Notes: generated by a model not told the origin, from the sequence alone. Counted from the stretch's first letter, positions 1 to 9,292 are shown. The stretch is 64,000 bases of DNA from Rothia nasimurium (GCF_928392795.1 NZ_CAKMTJ010000001.1:434001-498000); one strand, 5' to 3'. A program made the numbers and translations.

Positions 1-739
1 GAGTCTGCCCGGTCTACTCCCTGCCCCCTTCAGGGAGCTAGCCGCCCGCGACCAGCTTGAACAGCTCATCTGGCTTTATGGGCTAGATGAACAAACAGCT
101 AACCGCCTGACCAACTACGTGCTGGACTGCGAAAGCAGCGACGGGCTCGAGTCCACCATTCACGCCCTGGAACTGCCCGAAGAGCTCCTCAAAGTGCTCA
201 CCGGGGCCGTAGGTCTGGACGAGTTCGTGGGCTACCGCCGCTTCACCGTCGATATGAACGGTCTTGACCGTTTCAAGGAAAGCGTCACCGCCTACCCTAA
301 CGGCACCGATACGCTCAGCACCGTCAGCCGCGAAATCCGCCAGCGCCCCTGGCTTCTGACCGCGGACGCCGCAGCCCAGCTGGGTGCCTCAGGGGCCCTG
401 GCACTCTGGGCAGCCCGGCGTGCGACACAGGGGCGTTCGCCCCGAGCAGCGCTGATTGCAGCAGCGACTCTAGGAGCTACCGGTGCTGCTGAGATGCTGA
501 TCGCCCGGGTCTACCAGCGGGTTGTAGCCGCAGAAAAGCTCCCCCCGATGGAGCATCATCAGACCCGCCCCCTCTCACTGACCGAAGAGCTACGGGCCCA
601 GGCCCAGCAGGAGGAAAAGAGAAGTCCTGAGCCTCAGGCTCCCAAAGTTGTGCGCAATACCCAAAAACTGGGTCGGCAGGCTGGGCAGCTTGCCCGCCAG
701 CAGCTGGGACGCTTCTTCGGGGCACGCGACCAACAGTAG
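1..739 (+). CDS. Hypothetical protein, 5' end outside window
   Basis: The frame is open to the left edge, so the true start lies outside the window; the GTG at 119 is only the first in-window start codon. At least 246 codons are visible. I do not recognise the family. The middle part (about 360-520) is Ala/Leu-rich and could form one or two hydrophobic helices. The C-terminus is Gln/Arg/Lys-rich and ends in a basic amphipathic stretch (LARQQLGRFFGARDQQ). It ends about 55 bases before the sensor kinase on the same strand. No function is proposed. Confidence 0.6.
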   Translation, partial: SLPGLLPAPFRELAARDQLEQLIWLYGLDEQTANRLTNYVLDCESSDGLESTIHALELPEELLKVLTGAVGLDEFVGYRRFTVDMNGLDRFKESVTAYPNGTDTLSTVSREIRQRPWLLTADAAAQLGASGALALWAARRATQGRSPRAALIAAATLGATGAAEMLIARVYQRVVAAEKLPPMEHHQTRPLSLTEELRAQAQQEEKRSPEPQAPKVVRNTQKLGRQAGQLARQQLGRFFGARDQQ

Positions 740-792
740 GTACGTTCCCTCTAGCGGGGGAGTTGCCCCGTGCTAGGTCTTGATACAGTGGA

Positions 793-2187
793 TTGGTGAA
801 CACTGCCACCCGTTTTTCCTTCTCACAGATAGACCCCGACTGGGAGCGGCCCACCCCACCGGCGGCGTCCTTACGTAAGGATGTTCTGGTGTGGGGCGTG
901 GTGCTTGCAGCTACTCTTCTCTTGAATGCCGCCTACCACTCTGCGGGTTTTCTGGGGGACGATACCGAGCAGATTCGCTACTCCTATGGGGCAGCTGCTG
1001 CTATGACCCTGCCCTTGATTTTGCGCCGTATCTACCCGCTGAGCATGATGCTGGTAGCTACCGCCCTCTTCTTTGCCCTGAGTTATGTGTCCGAAATAGC
1101 GCCCGCCACCCTGAGCTACCAGCTCTGCTATTTCGCGGTGCTTTTTGCCGGCATAGCCTGGGGCAAAAACCGCACCCTGACCTGGATTGTCTACGCCCTG
1201 GTCTGCGCTGCTGCTCTCGTCTGGATCGTGATTGCCTGGGTGGTAACCGACTCGGCCTACAGCATGGCGGGCGTTGAAGAGTACTCAGGCGGCCCTTTTA
1301 GCCAGGCCACCGCCGGCTACGTAATGGCTTCCGTAACGAATCTTTTCTACTACGGGTGCGCAGCCCTGATGGGGCGCACGGCCTGGAACCAGGCCTACCA
1401 GCGGACCGTCCTTGCGGCCCAGGCCCAGCAGCTAGAGCGGCAGGCTGAGCAGATGGCCCAGGACGCCGTGACCCGCGACCGACTGCGCATCGCCAGAGAA
1501 CTCCACGACTCGGTGGGCCACCACGTCTCGTCCATGGGGATTCAGGCGGCAGCAGCCCGCCGGGCCCTGAGTAAGAAACCTGAACTGGCAGCAGAGCCCC
1601 TGGCCAACATTGAAAAGCTGGCTCGCTCGTCGGTCTCTGAAATGAAGAACCTGATTCGAGTCATGCGGGCAGCCGGGGAAGCGGAGCATGGCGGCGGTTC
1701 GGCGAAAGAACCCCAGGTTGCTGAAATTTTTGACCTGGTAGAGCACATGAGCTCGGTCGGCGTCCAGACCCGGCTGCAGGTAGGGGAGCAGGACCTTGAC
1801 CGCCTGACCCACCTTCACCAGGGAACCCAGCTGTCCATCTACCGCATGGCTCAAGAAGCCCTGACTAACGTGCGCAAACATTCAGCTGCCCAGAATGCGG
1901 TGCTGGCCCTGCGTACCGGCGGCAGCTTTGGAGCCCACTGGGCAGAATTAGAGGTCACCGACGACGGCCCTGCCACCGGCCCAGAGCGGGGAGAAGGCCA
2001 AGAATACATACCCGATCCCAGCCGCCACGGCTACGGTCTACAGGGTATCCGGGAACGAGCCGTTGCCCTGGGGGGTACCTGCTGGATCGGACGCCGCAGC
2101 GGTGCGGACGGCTGGAAGGTACAGGTACGCTTCCCCATAGACATTGACGAAACCCACGACCCCCACGCCTCTAGGAGCACCTCATGA
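793..2187 (+). CDS. Sensor histidine kinase, DesK/NarL-type (HisKA_3)
   Basis: Membrane sensor kinase that autophosphorylates a His and passes the phosphate to the response regulator encoded next to it. About six hydrophobic segments lie within residues 30-195. A coiled-coil linker follows, then the HisKA_3 dimerisation box RELHDSVGHH with the phospho-acceptor near residue 238. The GHKL ATPase shows an N-box (RMAQEALTNVRKHS), DDGP, and GYGLQGIRERA. TTG 793 is followed directly by GTG 796; neither has a clear Shine-Dalgarno, and GTG 796 may be the real start. The stop overlaps the regulator start (ATGA), so the two are translationally coupled. The signal is unknown; linkage to an ABC exporter suggests cell-envelope or antibiotic stress. 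Confidence 0.9.
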   Translation: MVNTATRFSFSQIDPDWERPTPPAASLRKDVLVWGVVLAATLLLNAAYHSAGFLGDDTEQIRYSYGAAAAMTLPLILRRIYPLSMMLVATALFFALSYVSEIAPATLSYQLCYFAVLFAGIAWGKNRTLTWIVYALVCAAALVWIVIAWVVTDSAYSMAGVEEYSGGPFSQATAGYVMASVTNLFYYGCAALMGRTAWNQAYQRTVLAAQAQQLERQAEQMAQDAVTRDRLRIARELHDSVGHHVSSMGIQAAAARRALSKKPELAAEPLANIEKLARSSVSEMKNLIRVMRAAGEAEHGGGSAKEPQVAEIFDLVEHMSSVGVQTRLQVGEQDLDRLTHLHQGTQLSIYRMAQEALTNVRKHSAAQNAVLALRTGGSFGAHWAELEVTDDGPATGPERGEGQEYIPDPSRHGYGLQGIRERAVALGGTCWIGRRSGADGWKVQVRFPIDIDETHDPHASRSTS

Positions 2188-2903
2188 CCCTCAAAGTACT
2201 GTTAGCTGACGACCAAGACATGGTGAGGTCAGGTTTCGCCCTCATTCTCTCAATGGAGGACGACATCGAGGTGGTCGGCCAGGCCCGCAACGGGGCTGAG
2301 GCTCTCAATCTTGCCGAAGCCACCCGCCCCGATGTGGTTCTCATGGATGTTCAAATGCCCGTGATGGACGGAATCACCGCCACAGCCGCCCTCACCGAGA
2401 AGCTGCCGGGCACGTCCGTCCTAATCCTCACCACCTTCGACCGCGAGGACTACCTCTTCTCATCCCTGCAGGCCGGGGCCAGCGGCTTCCTGCTCAAAAC
2501 CTCGGACGCCGATGAGCTGGTTGAAGCTATCCGGAAGGTTGCCGGCGGACTGGCCCTGCTGTCGCCCGAGATGACCCTGCCGCTCATTGCCCGTTTTGTG
2601 GAGCAGACCAAGGGGCAGGACGCCGCCGCGCAGGCAGGTAGCTTAGGGGCGGGCAAGAGTGGGGGAGCACGCTCCGCCCAGGAGCTGAGCCCCGAGGACG
2701 CCTTCGCCCTGGGCGCACTCACCCCCAGAGAGAAAGAAACCCTAGAGCTGCTCGCCCAGGGCCTCACCAACGCAGAAATTGCAGAAAAACTCTTCCTCGG
2801 GGCGGCAACCGTCAAGACGCACGTTTCTAACATCCTGGCTAAGACCCACAGCCGCGACCGCGTTGGCGCCGTTATCTTCGCCCACCGGGTAGGGTTAGCC
2901 TAG
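2184..2903 (+). CDS. Response regulator, NarL/FixJ family
   Basis: DNA-binding response regulator and partner of the upstream kinase. The N-terminal receiver domain has acidic residues in ADDQD, the phospho-acceptor D55 in VVLMDVQMP, the Thr switch in LILTTFD and Lys in LLKTSD. A low-complexity linker of about 30 residues (Ala/Gly/Ser-rich) precedes a LuxR-type helix-turn-helix (LTPREKETLELLAQG ... TVKTHVSNIL). It overlaps the kinase gene by 4 bases. A hairpin terminator follows, so the downstream ABC genes probably have their own promoter and may be its target. That regulatory link is inferred from position only. Confidence 0.93.
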   Translation: MTLKVLLADDQDMVRSGFALILSMEDDIEVVGQARNGAEALNLAEATRPDVVLMDVQMPVMDGITATAALTEKLPGTSVLILTTFDREDYLFSSLQAGASGFLLKTSDADELVEAIRKVAGGLALLSPEMTLPLIARFVEQTKGQDAAAQAGSLGAGKSGGARSAQELSPEDAFALGALTPREKETLELLAQGLTNAEIAEKLFLGAATVKTHVSNILAKTHSRDRVGAVIFAHRVGLA

Positions 2904-2938
2904 ATTCTCAACCCAGCTTCTCAGCGTCTGCCCACAAT

Positions 2939-2974
2939 CTCCCCCGCCCGGCTCCACCCGGCGGGGGAGTTGTT
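2939..2974 (+). terminator. Rho-independent terminator after response regulator
   Basis: GC-rich inverted repeat CTCCCCCGCCCGG / CCGGCGGGGGAG with a six-base loop and one bulge, followed by TTGTT. It separates the two-component operon from the ABC transporter genes. Confidence 0.75.
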
Positions 2975-3027
2975 ATGCTCACAGCCTTCCTAGACTTGAG
3001 GTACAAGCTACCCAAAGGAAGTGCCCC

Positions 3028-3945
3028 ATGACTGACCGAACCATAGAAGTGCGTGACCTCACCAAGGTCTACGGCAGCGGCCCCGGTGCCACCACCGCTG
3101 TAGAAAAGGTGAGCTTTACCGTTGAGCCCGGCTCCATGACCGGCTTCCTCGGCGCTAACGGCGCGGGTAAAACCACCACCATGCGCATGATCATGGGCCT
3201 GCTTGAACCCACCGAAGGGCAGGTACTCTACGGCGGCCGTCCCATTACCGCCGCAGACCGCGCGGGTTTTGGCTACATGCCCGAAGAGCGCGGCCTCTAC
3301 CCCAAGCAGGCAATCCTTGCCCAGCTCGTCTACCTGGGCCAGCTGCGCGGTATGAGCGCCAGCACCGCCCGCACCATCGCTACCGACCACCTCACCGAAC
3401 TGGGGCTGGGGGAGCGCCTGAACGACAAGCTCGAATCCCTCTCCCTCGGCAACCAGCAACGGGTGCAGATCGTAGCCTCCATCCTGCACCAGCCCACCGC
3501 CCTGATCCTCGACGAGCCCTTCTCTGGCCTTGACCCTAAAGCCGTAGACACCATGGTCTCCATGATGCGCGAGCTCATGCGTGATGGCGTCCCCATCCTT
3601 TTCTCATCCCACCAGCTCGACCTGGTTGACCGTCTCTGCGACCGCGTCGTTATTCTGCACGGCGGAACCGTCCGCGCCAGCGGTAGCGCCACCGAACTGC
3701 GCGAATCAGGCGCCCCCCGCTACCTCTACCGGGGTGGGGCGGACGCCGCCTGGCTCCGCGATCTGGCCGGGGTCAACGTCCTTGACGTCTCCGGCACCGA
3801 CGCCGTCCTCGAACTGGCCCCCGGCGCTGACCTGGTCAGCGTCCGTCACCAGATTTTCAGCAGCGGTCTGGAACACGATATACAGGAGTTCTCCCGCCAG
3901 CTTCCCACCCTCGGCGACATCTACCGAAAGGTCACCGGCCAATGA
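3028..3945 (+). CDS. ABC transporter ATP-binding protein (NatA-like)
   Basis: Cytoplasmic ATPase of an ABC-2 type exporter. Walker A GANGAGKT is at residues 42-49, the signature motif is LSLGNQQR, Walker B with catalytic Glu is ALILDEPFSGLDP, and the switch His is in LFSSHQ. The roughly 90-residue C-terminal extension is typical of the NatA/DrrA-like DUF4162 group. AAGGAAG lies about 8 bases before ATG 3028. The stop overlaps the permease start (ATGA). The substrate cannot be read from sequence; Na+ or drug/peptide export are the usual roles of this group. Confidence 0.92.
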   Translation: MTDRTIEVRDLTKVYGSGPGATTAVEKVSFTVEPGSMTGFLGANGAGKTTTMRMIMGLLEPTEGQVLYGGRPITAADRAGFGYMPEERGLYPKQAILAQLVYLGQLRGMSASTARTIATDHLTELGLGERLNDKLESLSLGNQQRVQIVASILHQPTALILDEPFSGLDPKAVDTMVSMMRELMRDGVPILFSSHQLDLVDRLCDRVVILHGGTVRASGSATELRESGAPRYLYRGGADAAWLRDLAGVNVLDVSGTDAVLELAPGADLVSVRHQIFSSGLEHDIQEFSRQLPTLGDIYRKVTGQ

Positions 3946-5123
3946 ACACCGCACCCACCCGCCCCAGCACCGCCCCCAAAAACGCCTGGCAAATCGTCGC
4001 CACCCGCGAAATCATGGTCAAGCTGCGCGACAAATCCTTCATCGGCGGAACCATCTTCTCCCTCGTCATTATCCTGGCCGCAATCCTCATCCCTTACTTT
4101 ATGAGCTCAGGGTCAACCGACTACACCGTCGCCACCAGCGACGACCGAGCCACCTCTCTGGTCGCTGCCGCTGAAGCCAGCAGCGACGAGAACACCAGCT
4201 ACACCGCCACCCAGGTTGATAGCGCGGACGCCGCCCGCACCCTCGTTGCCGACGGGGATGCGGACGCCTACCTCGCCCCCACCGACCAGGGCTGGGAACT
4301 CGTCTTTGACTCTTCCCCCGACAACAGCCTGGCCACTGAACTGGGTGCCGTCATCACCTCCACCGTTACAGCCGAAAACGCAGCTGCCGCAGGCGTTGAC
4401 CTCGAAGCCCTGGCCGCGGGCACCCAGGTGAGCACCAGCGTCCTCTCCGGCAACAGCAATGCAGGGCTGGCCTTCCTTATCGCCATGGTCTTCGCCATGA
4501 TTTTCTACATGACCACCGTGCTCTTCGGCGTAGCCATCGCCAACTCCGTGGTCGAAGAAAAACAAAACCGCATCGTCGAAATCATCGCCACCGCCATACC
4601 GCTCGGCCAACTTCTCGCCGGAAAAATCGTGGGCAACATCGTGCTCGCCATCCTGCAAGTAGCCATCTACGCAGTCGCAGGCCTCATCGGCATGCAAATC
4701 ACCGGAAGCGCCTCAGAATTCGGCTGGATCCTACCCTCGGTCGGCTGGTTCGCCCTCTTCTACGTCGTTGGCTTCGCAGCTATCGCCACCATCTGGGCCG
4801 CCGTCGGCGCCATGGCAGCTCGCACCGAAGATATCGCCAACCTCTCCAACCCCATCACCATGGTGCTCATCGCCGCCCTCTTTGCCGGTATCTACGTCTC
4901 AGGAACCTGGCTCAAGGTCGTCTCCTTTGTGCCTGTCCTATCCTCAATTGCCATGCCCCGCCGCCTACTCACCGAAGACGTAGCCCTCTGGGAGCCCCTA
5001 CTCGCCCTCGCCCTCACCCTGGCAGCAGCCGCACTTCTTACCCGCCTCGGCGCCCGCATCTACCGGGCCAACATTATGCGCGGCGGTACCTCAGTCAGCT
5101 GGAAGCAGGCGCTGAAGAAATAA
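3942..5123 (+). CDS. ABC-2 type permease (NatB-like)
   Basis: Integral membrane subunit paired with the preceding ATPase. One N-terminal transmembrane helix (about residues 33-53) is followed by an extracytoplasmic domain of about 120 residues and a cluster of five further hydrophobic segments from about residue 170 to 375. This is the layout of NatB/YhaP-type ABC-2 exporters. VVEEKQNRIVEIIATA between helices is the characteristic coupling segment of that family. The 4-base overlap with the ATPase gene supports a two-gene transporter operon. Substrate unknown. Confidence 0.9.
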   Translation: MNTAPTRPSTAPKNAWQIVATREIMVKLRDKSFIGGTIFSLVIILAAILIPYFMSSGSTDYTVATSDDRATSLVAAAEASSDENTSYTATQVDSADAARTLVADGDADAYLAPTDQGWELVFDSSPDNSLATELGAVITSTVTAENAAAAGVDLEALAAGTQVSTSVLSGNSNAGLAFLIAMVFAMIFYMTTVLFGVAIANSVVEEKQNRIVEIIATAIPLGQLLAGKIVGNIVLAILQVAIYAVAGLIGMQITGSASEFGWILPSVGWFALFYVVGFAAIATIWAAVGAMAARTEDIANLSNPITMVLIAALFAGIYVSGTWLKVVSFVPVLSSIAMPRRLLTEDVALWEPLLALALTLAAAALLTRLGARIYRANIMRGGTSVSWKQALKK

Positions 5124-5330
5124 ACACGGTCAGCTTGCTCACAACACGCTCACTCCAAAGAGCGTAACCCTAGATTAAGCGGGGATAAGCTGGCATACTT
5201 GACGGGTACTCGATTTTTCCCGGCCCCTCTCATCCGGGAGAAATTGTGTCCGCAGAGGTCATGACGAAGCCCGCCCCACGAGCTGAGACCTGACCTCGAA
5301 CAGTTATAGAAAACAGGAGAAACCACTACA

Positions 5331-5759
5331 GTGGCTGTTAAAATTCGTCTGAAGCGTTTCGGTAAAATCCGCGATCCCCGCTACCGTGTTGTAGTAGCTG
5401 ACTCACGCACCAAGCGTGACGGTAAGGCTATCGAGGAAATCGGCATTTACCACCCGACCGAGAACCCCTCACGCATCGAGATCAACTCAGAGCGTGCCCA
5501 GTACTGGCTGTCCGTTGGCGCCCAGCCCACCGAGCAGGTAGCTGCTCTGCTGAAGCTGACCGGCGACCTGGCTGCTGCCAAGGGCGAAAAGGCTGAGTCA
5601 ACCGTTAAGCCCGTTGACGCCAAGCCCGAGTTCGTTGTTCCCGAAAAGGGTTCGGTCATCCTTCCCGAGGCAATCACCCCCAAGGGCGAGGACAAGGCTG
5701 AAGAAGCTCCCGCAGAAGAGGCTGCTGAAGAAGCAGCTTCTGAGGAAGCAGCTGAGTAA
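5331..5759 (+). CDS. rpsP: 30S ribosomal protein S16
   Basis: Small-subunit protein needed for 30S assembly. Residues 1-80 are canonical S16 ([47 protein letters not shown]). At 142 aa it is longer than the 80-90 aa of most bacteria. The extra C-terminus is acidic and Ala/Glu-rich ([19 protein letters not shown]), as commonly seen in actinobacterial S16. Start is GTG 5331 with AGGAGA about ten bases upstream. First gene of the rpsP-khpA-(insert)-rimM-trmD cluster; khpA follows after 2 bases. Confidence 0.97.
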   Translation: MAVKIRLKRFGKIRDPRYRVVVADSRTKRDGKAIEEIGIYHPTENPSRIEINSERAQYWLSVGAQPTEQVAALLKLTGDLAAAKGEKAESTVKPVDAKPEFVVPEKGSVILPEAITPKGEDKAEEAPAEEAAEEAASEEAAE

Positions 5760-5761
5760 TC

Positions 5762-6004
5762 ATGTTGGCTGACGCTCTCGAACACCTCGTTCGGGGTATC
5801 GTCGACAACCCAGACGACGTCCAGGTGCGTGCCAAAACCGGCCGCCGGGGCGAAACTCTGGAGGTTCGCGTGAACCCTGATGACCTTGGACGCGTGATTG
5901 GCCGCTCCGGCCGCACCGCCAAGTCCATCCGCACCGTGGTCAACGCCATCAACGACGGCGACCACGTACGCGTAGACGTCATCGACACGGACAAGCGACG
6001 CTAA
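5762..6004 (+). CDS. khpA: KH-domain RNA-binding protein KhpA
   Basis: Small single-KH RNA-binding protein (80 aa, the normal family length). The RNA-contacting GxxG loop is in GRVIGRSGRTAKSIR. In other bacteria KhpA partners KhpB and affects translation and cell elongation. It starts 2 bases after the rpsP stop, so it is co-transcribed. In related genomes rimM usually follows directly; here a terminator and an AT-rich restriction pair come between. Confidence 0.93.
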   Translation: MLADALEHLVRGIVDNPDDVQVRAKTGRRGETLEVRVNPDDLGRVIGRSGRTAKSIRTVVNAINDGDHVRVDVIDTDKRR

Positions 6005-6018
6005 CTGAATACTTGAAG

Positions 6019-6063
6019 TAAGAGGCTCTATCCCAGATATCATTGGAATAGAGCCTCTTTACT
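6019..6063 (+). terminator. Terminator after khpA
   Basis: Inverted repeat AAGAGGCTCTAT-CC / GGAATAGAGCCTCTT with an 11-base loop and a short T-run. It ends the rpsP-khpA transcript just before the AT-rich insert and lies about 15 bases before the next start codon. Confidence 0.75.
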
Positions 6064-6077
6064 GTTGAAAGGAAATT

Positions 6078-7607
6078 ATGAATAAAATTGAATGGCTTGG
6101 TGAAGGTAAATATAAAGATAAGTGGACTCGGGAATATGAAGGGATGGTGCCGTTAAGCGACATTTTAAAGAATATTCACCTTGGTGTAAAAAAAGGTGTA
6201 TACATCTATATCACATATCAAGATCAGGGAAATCATTTATTTAAAAAATTTGAAGAGTTTAGGCTAGATAAATCGCAGCCTGGTCGAACTAGTGCAATTA
6301 CGAAAGCGAGAACTCCCAGGACTTTTGTAAAGCATTTCTTAAGCTGCTTTGGTGAAGAGTTTGATGATGAAAATTTAGATGATAAAGATGCTTTTGAGAG
6401 ATTGTCAGAATTTTTGAAAAATAAAAATGAAATTCTTGACAAGGTGATTGTACACTTTGGGGCGGGGGATTGGGCAATAAAAAAAGAAATGCAATATAAA
6501 TTCAATGGGGATGGAATGCTTAATAAAACGAAAAAAGGTGCCAAAGGTGAAAGTATGAAAAATAAGATTAAAATAGCTCAGCTTAATTCGATTTTAGAGG
6601 GAGTTGCGGGGTGTGGAAAAACTTATTATCAAAAATCACTCTTTGAGTTAAGTGGGGAAAATAAAGATCTTGGTTTTACCCCGGAACGTAGCGAAACAGT
6701 AGTCTTTCATCCTTCCACCTCCTATGAAGATTTTGTGTCAGGTTTGCGTCCCTTGAAAGATGGAGGTTTTACGGGCAAGGCCGGCATTTTTGTGGAGCTG
6801 TGCAACCGAGCTGCAGCAGACCCCGAGCACAATTATTTACTCTTCATCGATGAAATCAACCGGGCTAATACCGCTAAAGTATTCGGTGATTTACTCATGG
6901 TAATTGAGGAAAGCAAACGTGCTCCTGTTGCAAAACTCGGTACCTATAAAAGAGCAGTGCTCACTCGCGATGAAGCTAAATCTGTAAGAATTACTACTGT
7001 TCGTCTTCAAACTGCTATTGATGCTCTGCCAGAAAAGTCGAACCCACCTGAAGAAAATTATGAAGGAGACCTTGAATATTTAGCTGTGCCTGACAATCTT
7101 TACATTGTTGGAACCATGAACTCAACGGACCGCTCTGTGGGAACTATCGACTTAGCTCTTCGTCGTCGCTTCACCTGGCATACTATGGAGCCGAAGTCCT
7201 TGGAAGATTTTGAAAATGAATTCGAAAAAGAAAGACAGGCAGAACTCGCTGAACTTTTTCGCTGGTACTCGCAGGTTAATATTAAGTTGCAGAAAATAGT
7301 AGGTCCTGATGCCAGGCTAGGTCATTCTTACTTCTATGAAAACAAAAAAACTTCTAAGCAGATTGCCCATGATTTGCTGAAACAACTGGCTGAAATTGCC
7401 TATATATTTCACCTCGAAGACCTTATGGTTGAGGAACCATTCAATCAACGCGTTGCAGGATTGCGTCTTACGAAGGAGGGGGAAGGCCTAGGCCAAAAGG
7501 TTATTGTTGAAGAGGCTTCAGATAACAATTCGGGCAAGGCTAGCAAAAAACCAGGACTAGCAGGAAACAATTCTGTGGAATCCCTCGAAAGTTCACAAGA
7601 AAGCTAG
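6078..7607 (+). CDS. McrB-like AAA+ GTPase, restriction subunit
   Basis: Probable NTP-driven translocation subunit of a McrBC-type modification-dependent (type IV) restriction system. The AAA+ core has Walker A GVAGCGKT near residue 175, Walker B LLFIDEINRANTAKVFGDL, and the McrB sensor motif VGTMNSTDRSVGTIDLALRRRF. GTP rather than ATP use is inferred from the family. Residues 1-170, where McrB proteins carry the DNA-reading domain, match no fold I recognise and are Lys/Asp/Asn/Phe-rich. GGAAATT before ATG 6078 supports this start. The 5' half is strikingly AT-rich compared with all neighbours, a sign of transfer. The partner nuclease gene starts 4 bases after the stop. Confidence 0.85.
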   Translation: MNKIEWLGEGKYKDKWTREYEGMVPLSDILKNIHLGVKKGVYIYITYQDQGNHLFKKFEEFRLDKSQPGRTSAITKARTPRTFVKHFLSCFGEEFDDENLDDKDAFERLSEFLKNKNEILDKVIVHFGAGDWAIKKEMQYKFNGDGMLNKTKKGAKGESMKNKIKIAQLNSILEGVAGCGKTYYQKSLFELSGENKDLGFTPERSETVVFHPSTSYEDFVSGLRPLKDGGFTGKAGIFVELCNRAAADPEHNYLLFIDEINRANTAKVFGDLLMVIEESKRAPVAKLGTYKRAVLTRDEAKSVRITTVRLQTAIDALPEKSNPPEENYEGDLEYLAVPDNLYIVGTMNSTDRSVGTIDLALRRRFTWHTMEPKSLEDFENEFEKERQAELAELFRWYSQVNIKLQKIVGPDARLGHSYFYENKKTSKQIAHDLLKQLAEIAYIFHLEDLMVEEPFNQRVAGLRLTKEGEGLGQKVIVEEASDNNSGKASKKPGLAGNNSVESLESSQES

Positions 7608-7611
7608 TCAG

Positions 7612-9228
7612 ATGAACGCTCAGACTGAGTCACATTTGCCTGAAACCACACGCTGGTTTCAGGCCAGCGGCAGAGGTAATGGGGTAGGGCTTACCGTATT
7701 GCGGGCGCCTGCCATGCCGGATTCTGAAGAATATCAGACTCTCATTTTTCATATCCTCCCCAAGCTCTGGCGCCCTGATGATACTAAAGCTAAATCCTTC
7801 ATCTTAAGCCAGGAGGCTTTCACCAGCTCTCGTGAGTCTCACTACACCTTATATGAGCAAGACATCATTGGTGTATCAGATCCATACCTAGTGAGCCTGC
7901 TAACCACCTTAGTAGAAAAAGCCCCAACTGAATCAGCGACCGCAGATTTAAAAGAGCAAGATGGCCTGACTGATGAAAAAACTGAATCTCGGCTATCACC
8001 CCTCTGGTCAGTGACCTCAGCACCAAAGAAAGCTGGTGTCCATAAACCACTGAATCCTGCAAACAAACAGGATATGAAAGCGCCAGAGGCCCTCTGGGCT
8101 ATGCTTGACGCCTACCAGGTTAAAATCGAGCCGATTCCTACGTCCAAAGACTTCGGTTCAGCTGGTACTTCTATGTTTGCGTCCAGCAAGTTCATGAAAA
8201 AATTTGTGTACATGCGGTTTATCGAAGAAGCGCTAGTAGCCCTACGTGACCGGCGCCCTCAGTATGTGCTTCATACAGATGAGATAGCAACGGTCAAGGG
8301 GCGGATGACTCCGGAAGGCCTGATCCGACGGGCGATAACAGGGTCTCCGAAAATTGAGTGCGAATTCGATGAGCTCACTTCTGATAATCACATCTGGCAA
8401 GTCATAAGAGCCGCCACAGAACTTTGTGTTCCTGAGTTAAAAGACCACCACCTTGCAGGTAAAAAGACTAGCTACGCTAAGGCCCTGCTTGTCGCTGCCC
8501 AGCTTCGGGATGTAACTATCACCTCACGGCATGCACTAATCGCTCAGTCAACCCACTACAAGGTTCCTAGACAGGAGTCTCTAGCTGTGCGAAAGAGCTA
8601 TGAGCTTGCTCGGGCTATTCTTCAGACCAGGTTCAACGCTACAGCGAACAAAAAGGAAGGCCCTGGCGTTGTTGCTAACCTCAAATACTCGATGAGCGGA
8701 CTTTGGGAGCAGCTCGTGCAAGAGCAGTTGAATAAGGTTGAAAATATAGAAGCAAAACGACAGAAGGAAGTCCGGCCAATACACATATTTTACGAACGGA
8801 AAAATAATGATTGGAAAATTGCTGACGGAGGTAAGCGGCCTGATGTGGTCGTAACTTACAAGGAATCAACCTTTTATGTGGACGCAAAATACAAGGATAA
8901 TGCGCTTGGTATTACAGAAGCCAGTATGGGGGACCAATATCAGATGGCCACCTACGCCTTAAGAACCAAAAGGAACGTTTATCTGGCCTATCCCATTCGC
9001 AGTGACTCTAAGCTGGTCAATAAAGAGCCTGAATTCCAGTACATTCCCTACGCGGACAAGTTTACTGATAGCCAAGAAACACCTGATACAGACGAATTCA
9101 TTCAGGTGGGCCAGTTCTATCTACCGTTTCCTTCTGAAGCAGAAGCTAAACAAAAGAACTTTGTTCTAAAAGATGACAACTCGATTTCCGACAAGCTTGA
9201 AAAGTTATCTCGAAAATCCATTACATAG
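7612..9228 (+). CDS. McrC-like PD-(D/E)xK restriction endonuclease subunit
   Basis: Probable nuclease partner of the McrB-like ATPase. The C-terminal third carries the PD-(D/E)xK core RPDVVV ... FYVDAKYKD, followed by DQYQMATYAL, which matches the conserved Gln-Met/Tyr segment of McrC nucleases. The N-terminal about 270 residues are less conserved and would contact the McrB ring. At 538 aa it is longer than E. coli McrC (about 350) and nearer to DUF2357/LlaJI-like relatives. Base composition is less AT-rich than the McrB gene but still below the host. The gene ends just before a hairpin terminator. Confidence 0.8.
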   Translation: MNAQTESHLPETTRWFQASGRGNGVGLTVLRAPAMPDSEEYQTLIFHILPKLWRPDDTKAKSFILSQEAFTSSRESHYTLYEQDIIGVSDPYLVSLLTTLVEKAPTESATADLKEQDGLTDEKTESRLSPLWSVTSAPKKAGVHKPLNPANKQDMKAPEALWAMLDAYQVKIEPIPTSKDFGSAGTSMFASSKFMKKFVYMRFIEEALVALRDRRPQYVLHTDEIATVKGRMTPEGLIRRAITGSPKIECEFDELTSDNHIWQVIRAATELCVPELKDHHLAGKKTSYAKALLVAAQLRDVTITSRHALIAQSTHYKVPRQESLAVRKSYELARAILQTRFNATANKKEGPGVVANLKYSMSGLWEQLVQEQLNKVENIEAKRQKEVRPIHIFYERKNNDWKIADGGKRPDVVVTYKESTFYVDAKYKDNALGITEASMGDQYQMATYALRTKRNVYLAYPIRSDSKLVNKEPEFQYIPYADKFTDSQETPDTDEFIQVGQFYLPFPSEAEAKQKNFVLKDDNSISDKLEKLSRKSIT

Positions 9229-9254
9229 GGGTAGAATTCGGTAAAGAAATGGAG

Positions 9255-9292
9255 AAAGCCCCATACCAGCACTTGCTGGCATGGGGCTTTTA
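9255..9292. terminator. Terminator closing the restriction insert
   Basis: Near-perfect inverted repeat AAAGCCCCATACCAGC / GCTGGCATGGGGCTTTT with a 4-base loop and an A-run on the left and T-run on the right, so it could work in both directions. It lies between the nuclease gene and rimM. Confidence 0.8.
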
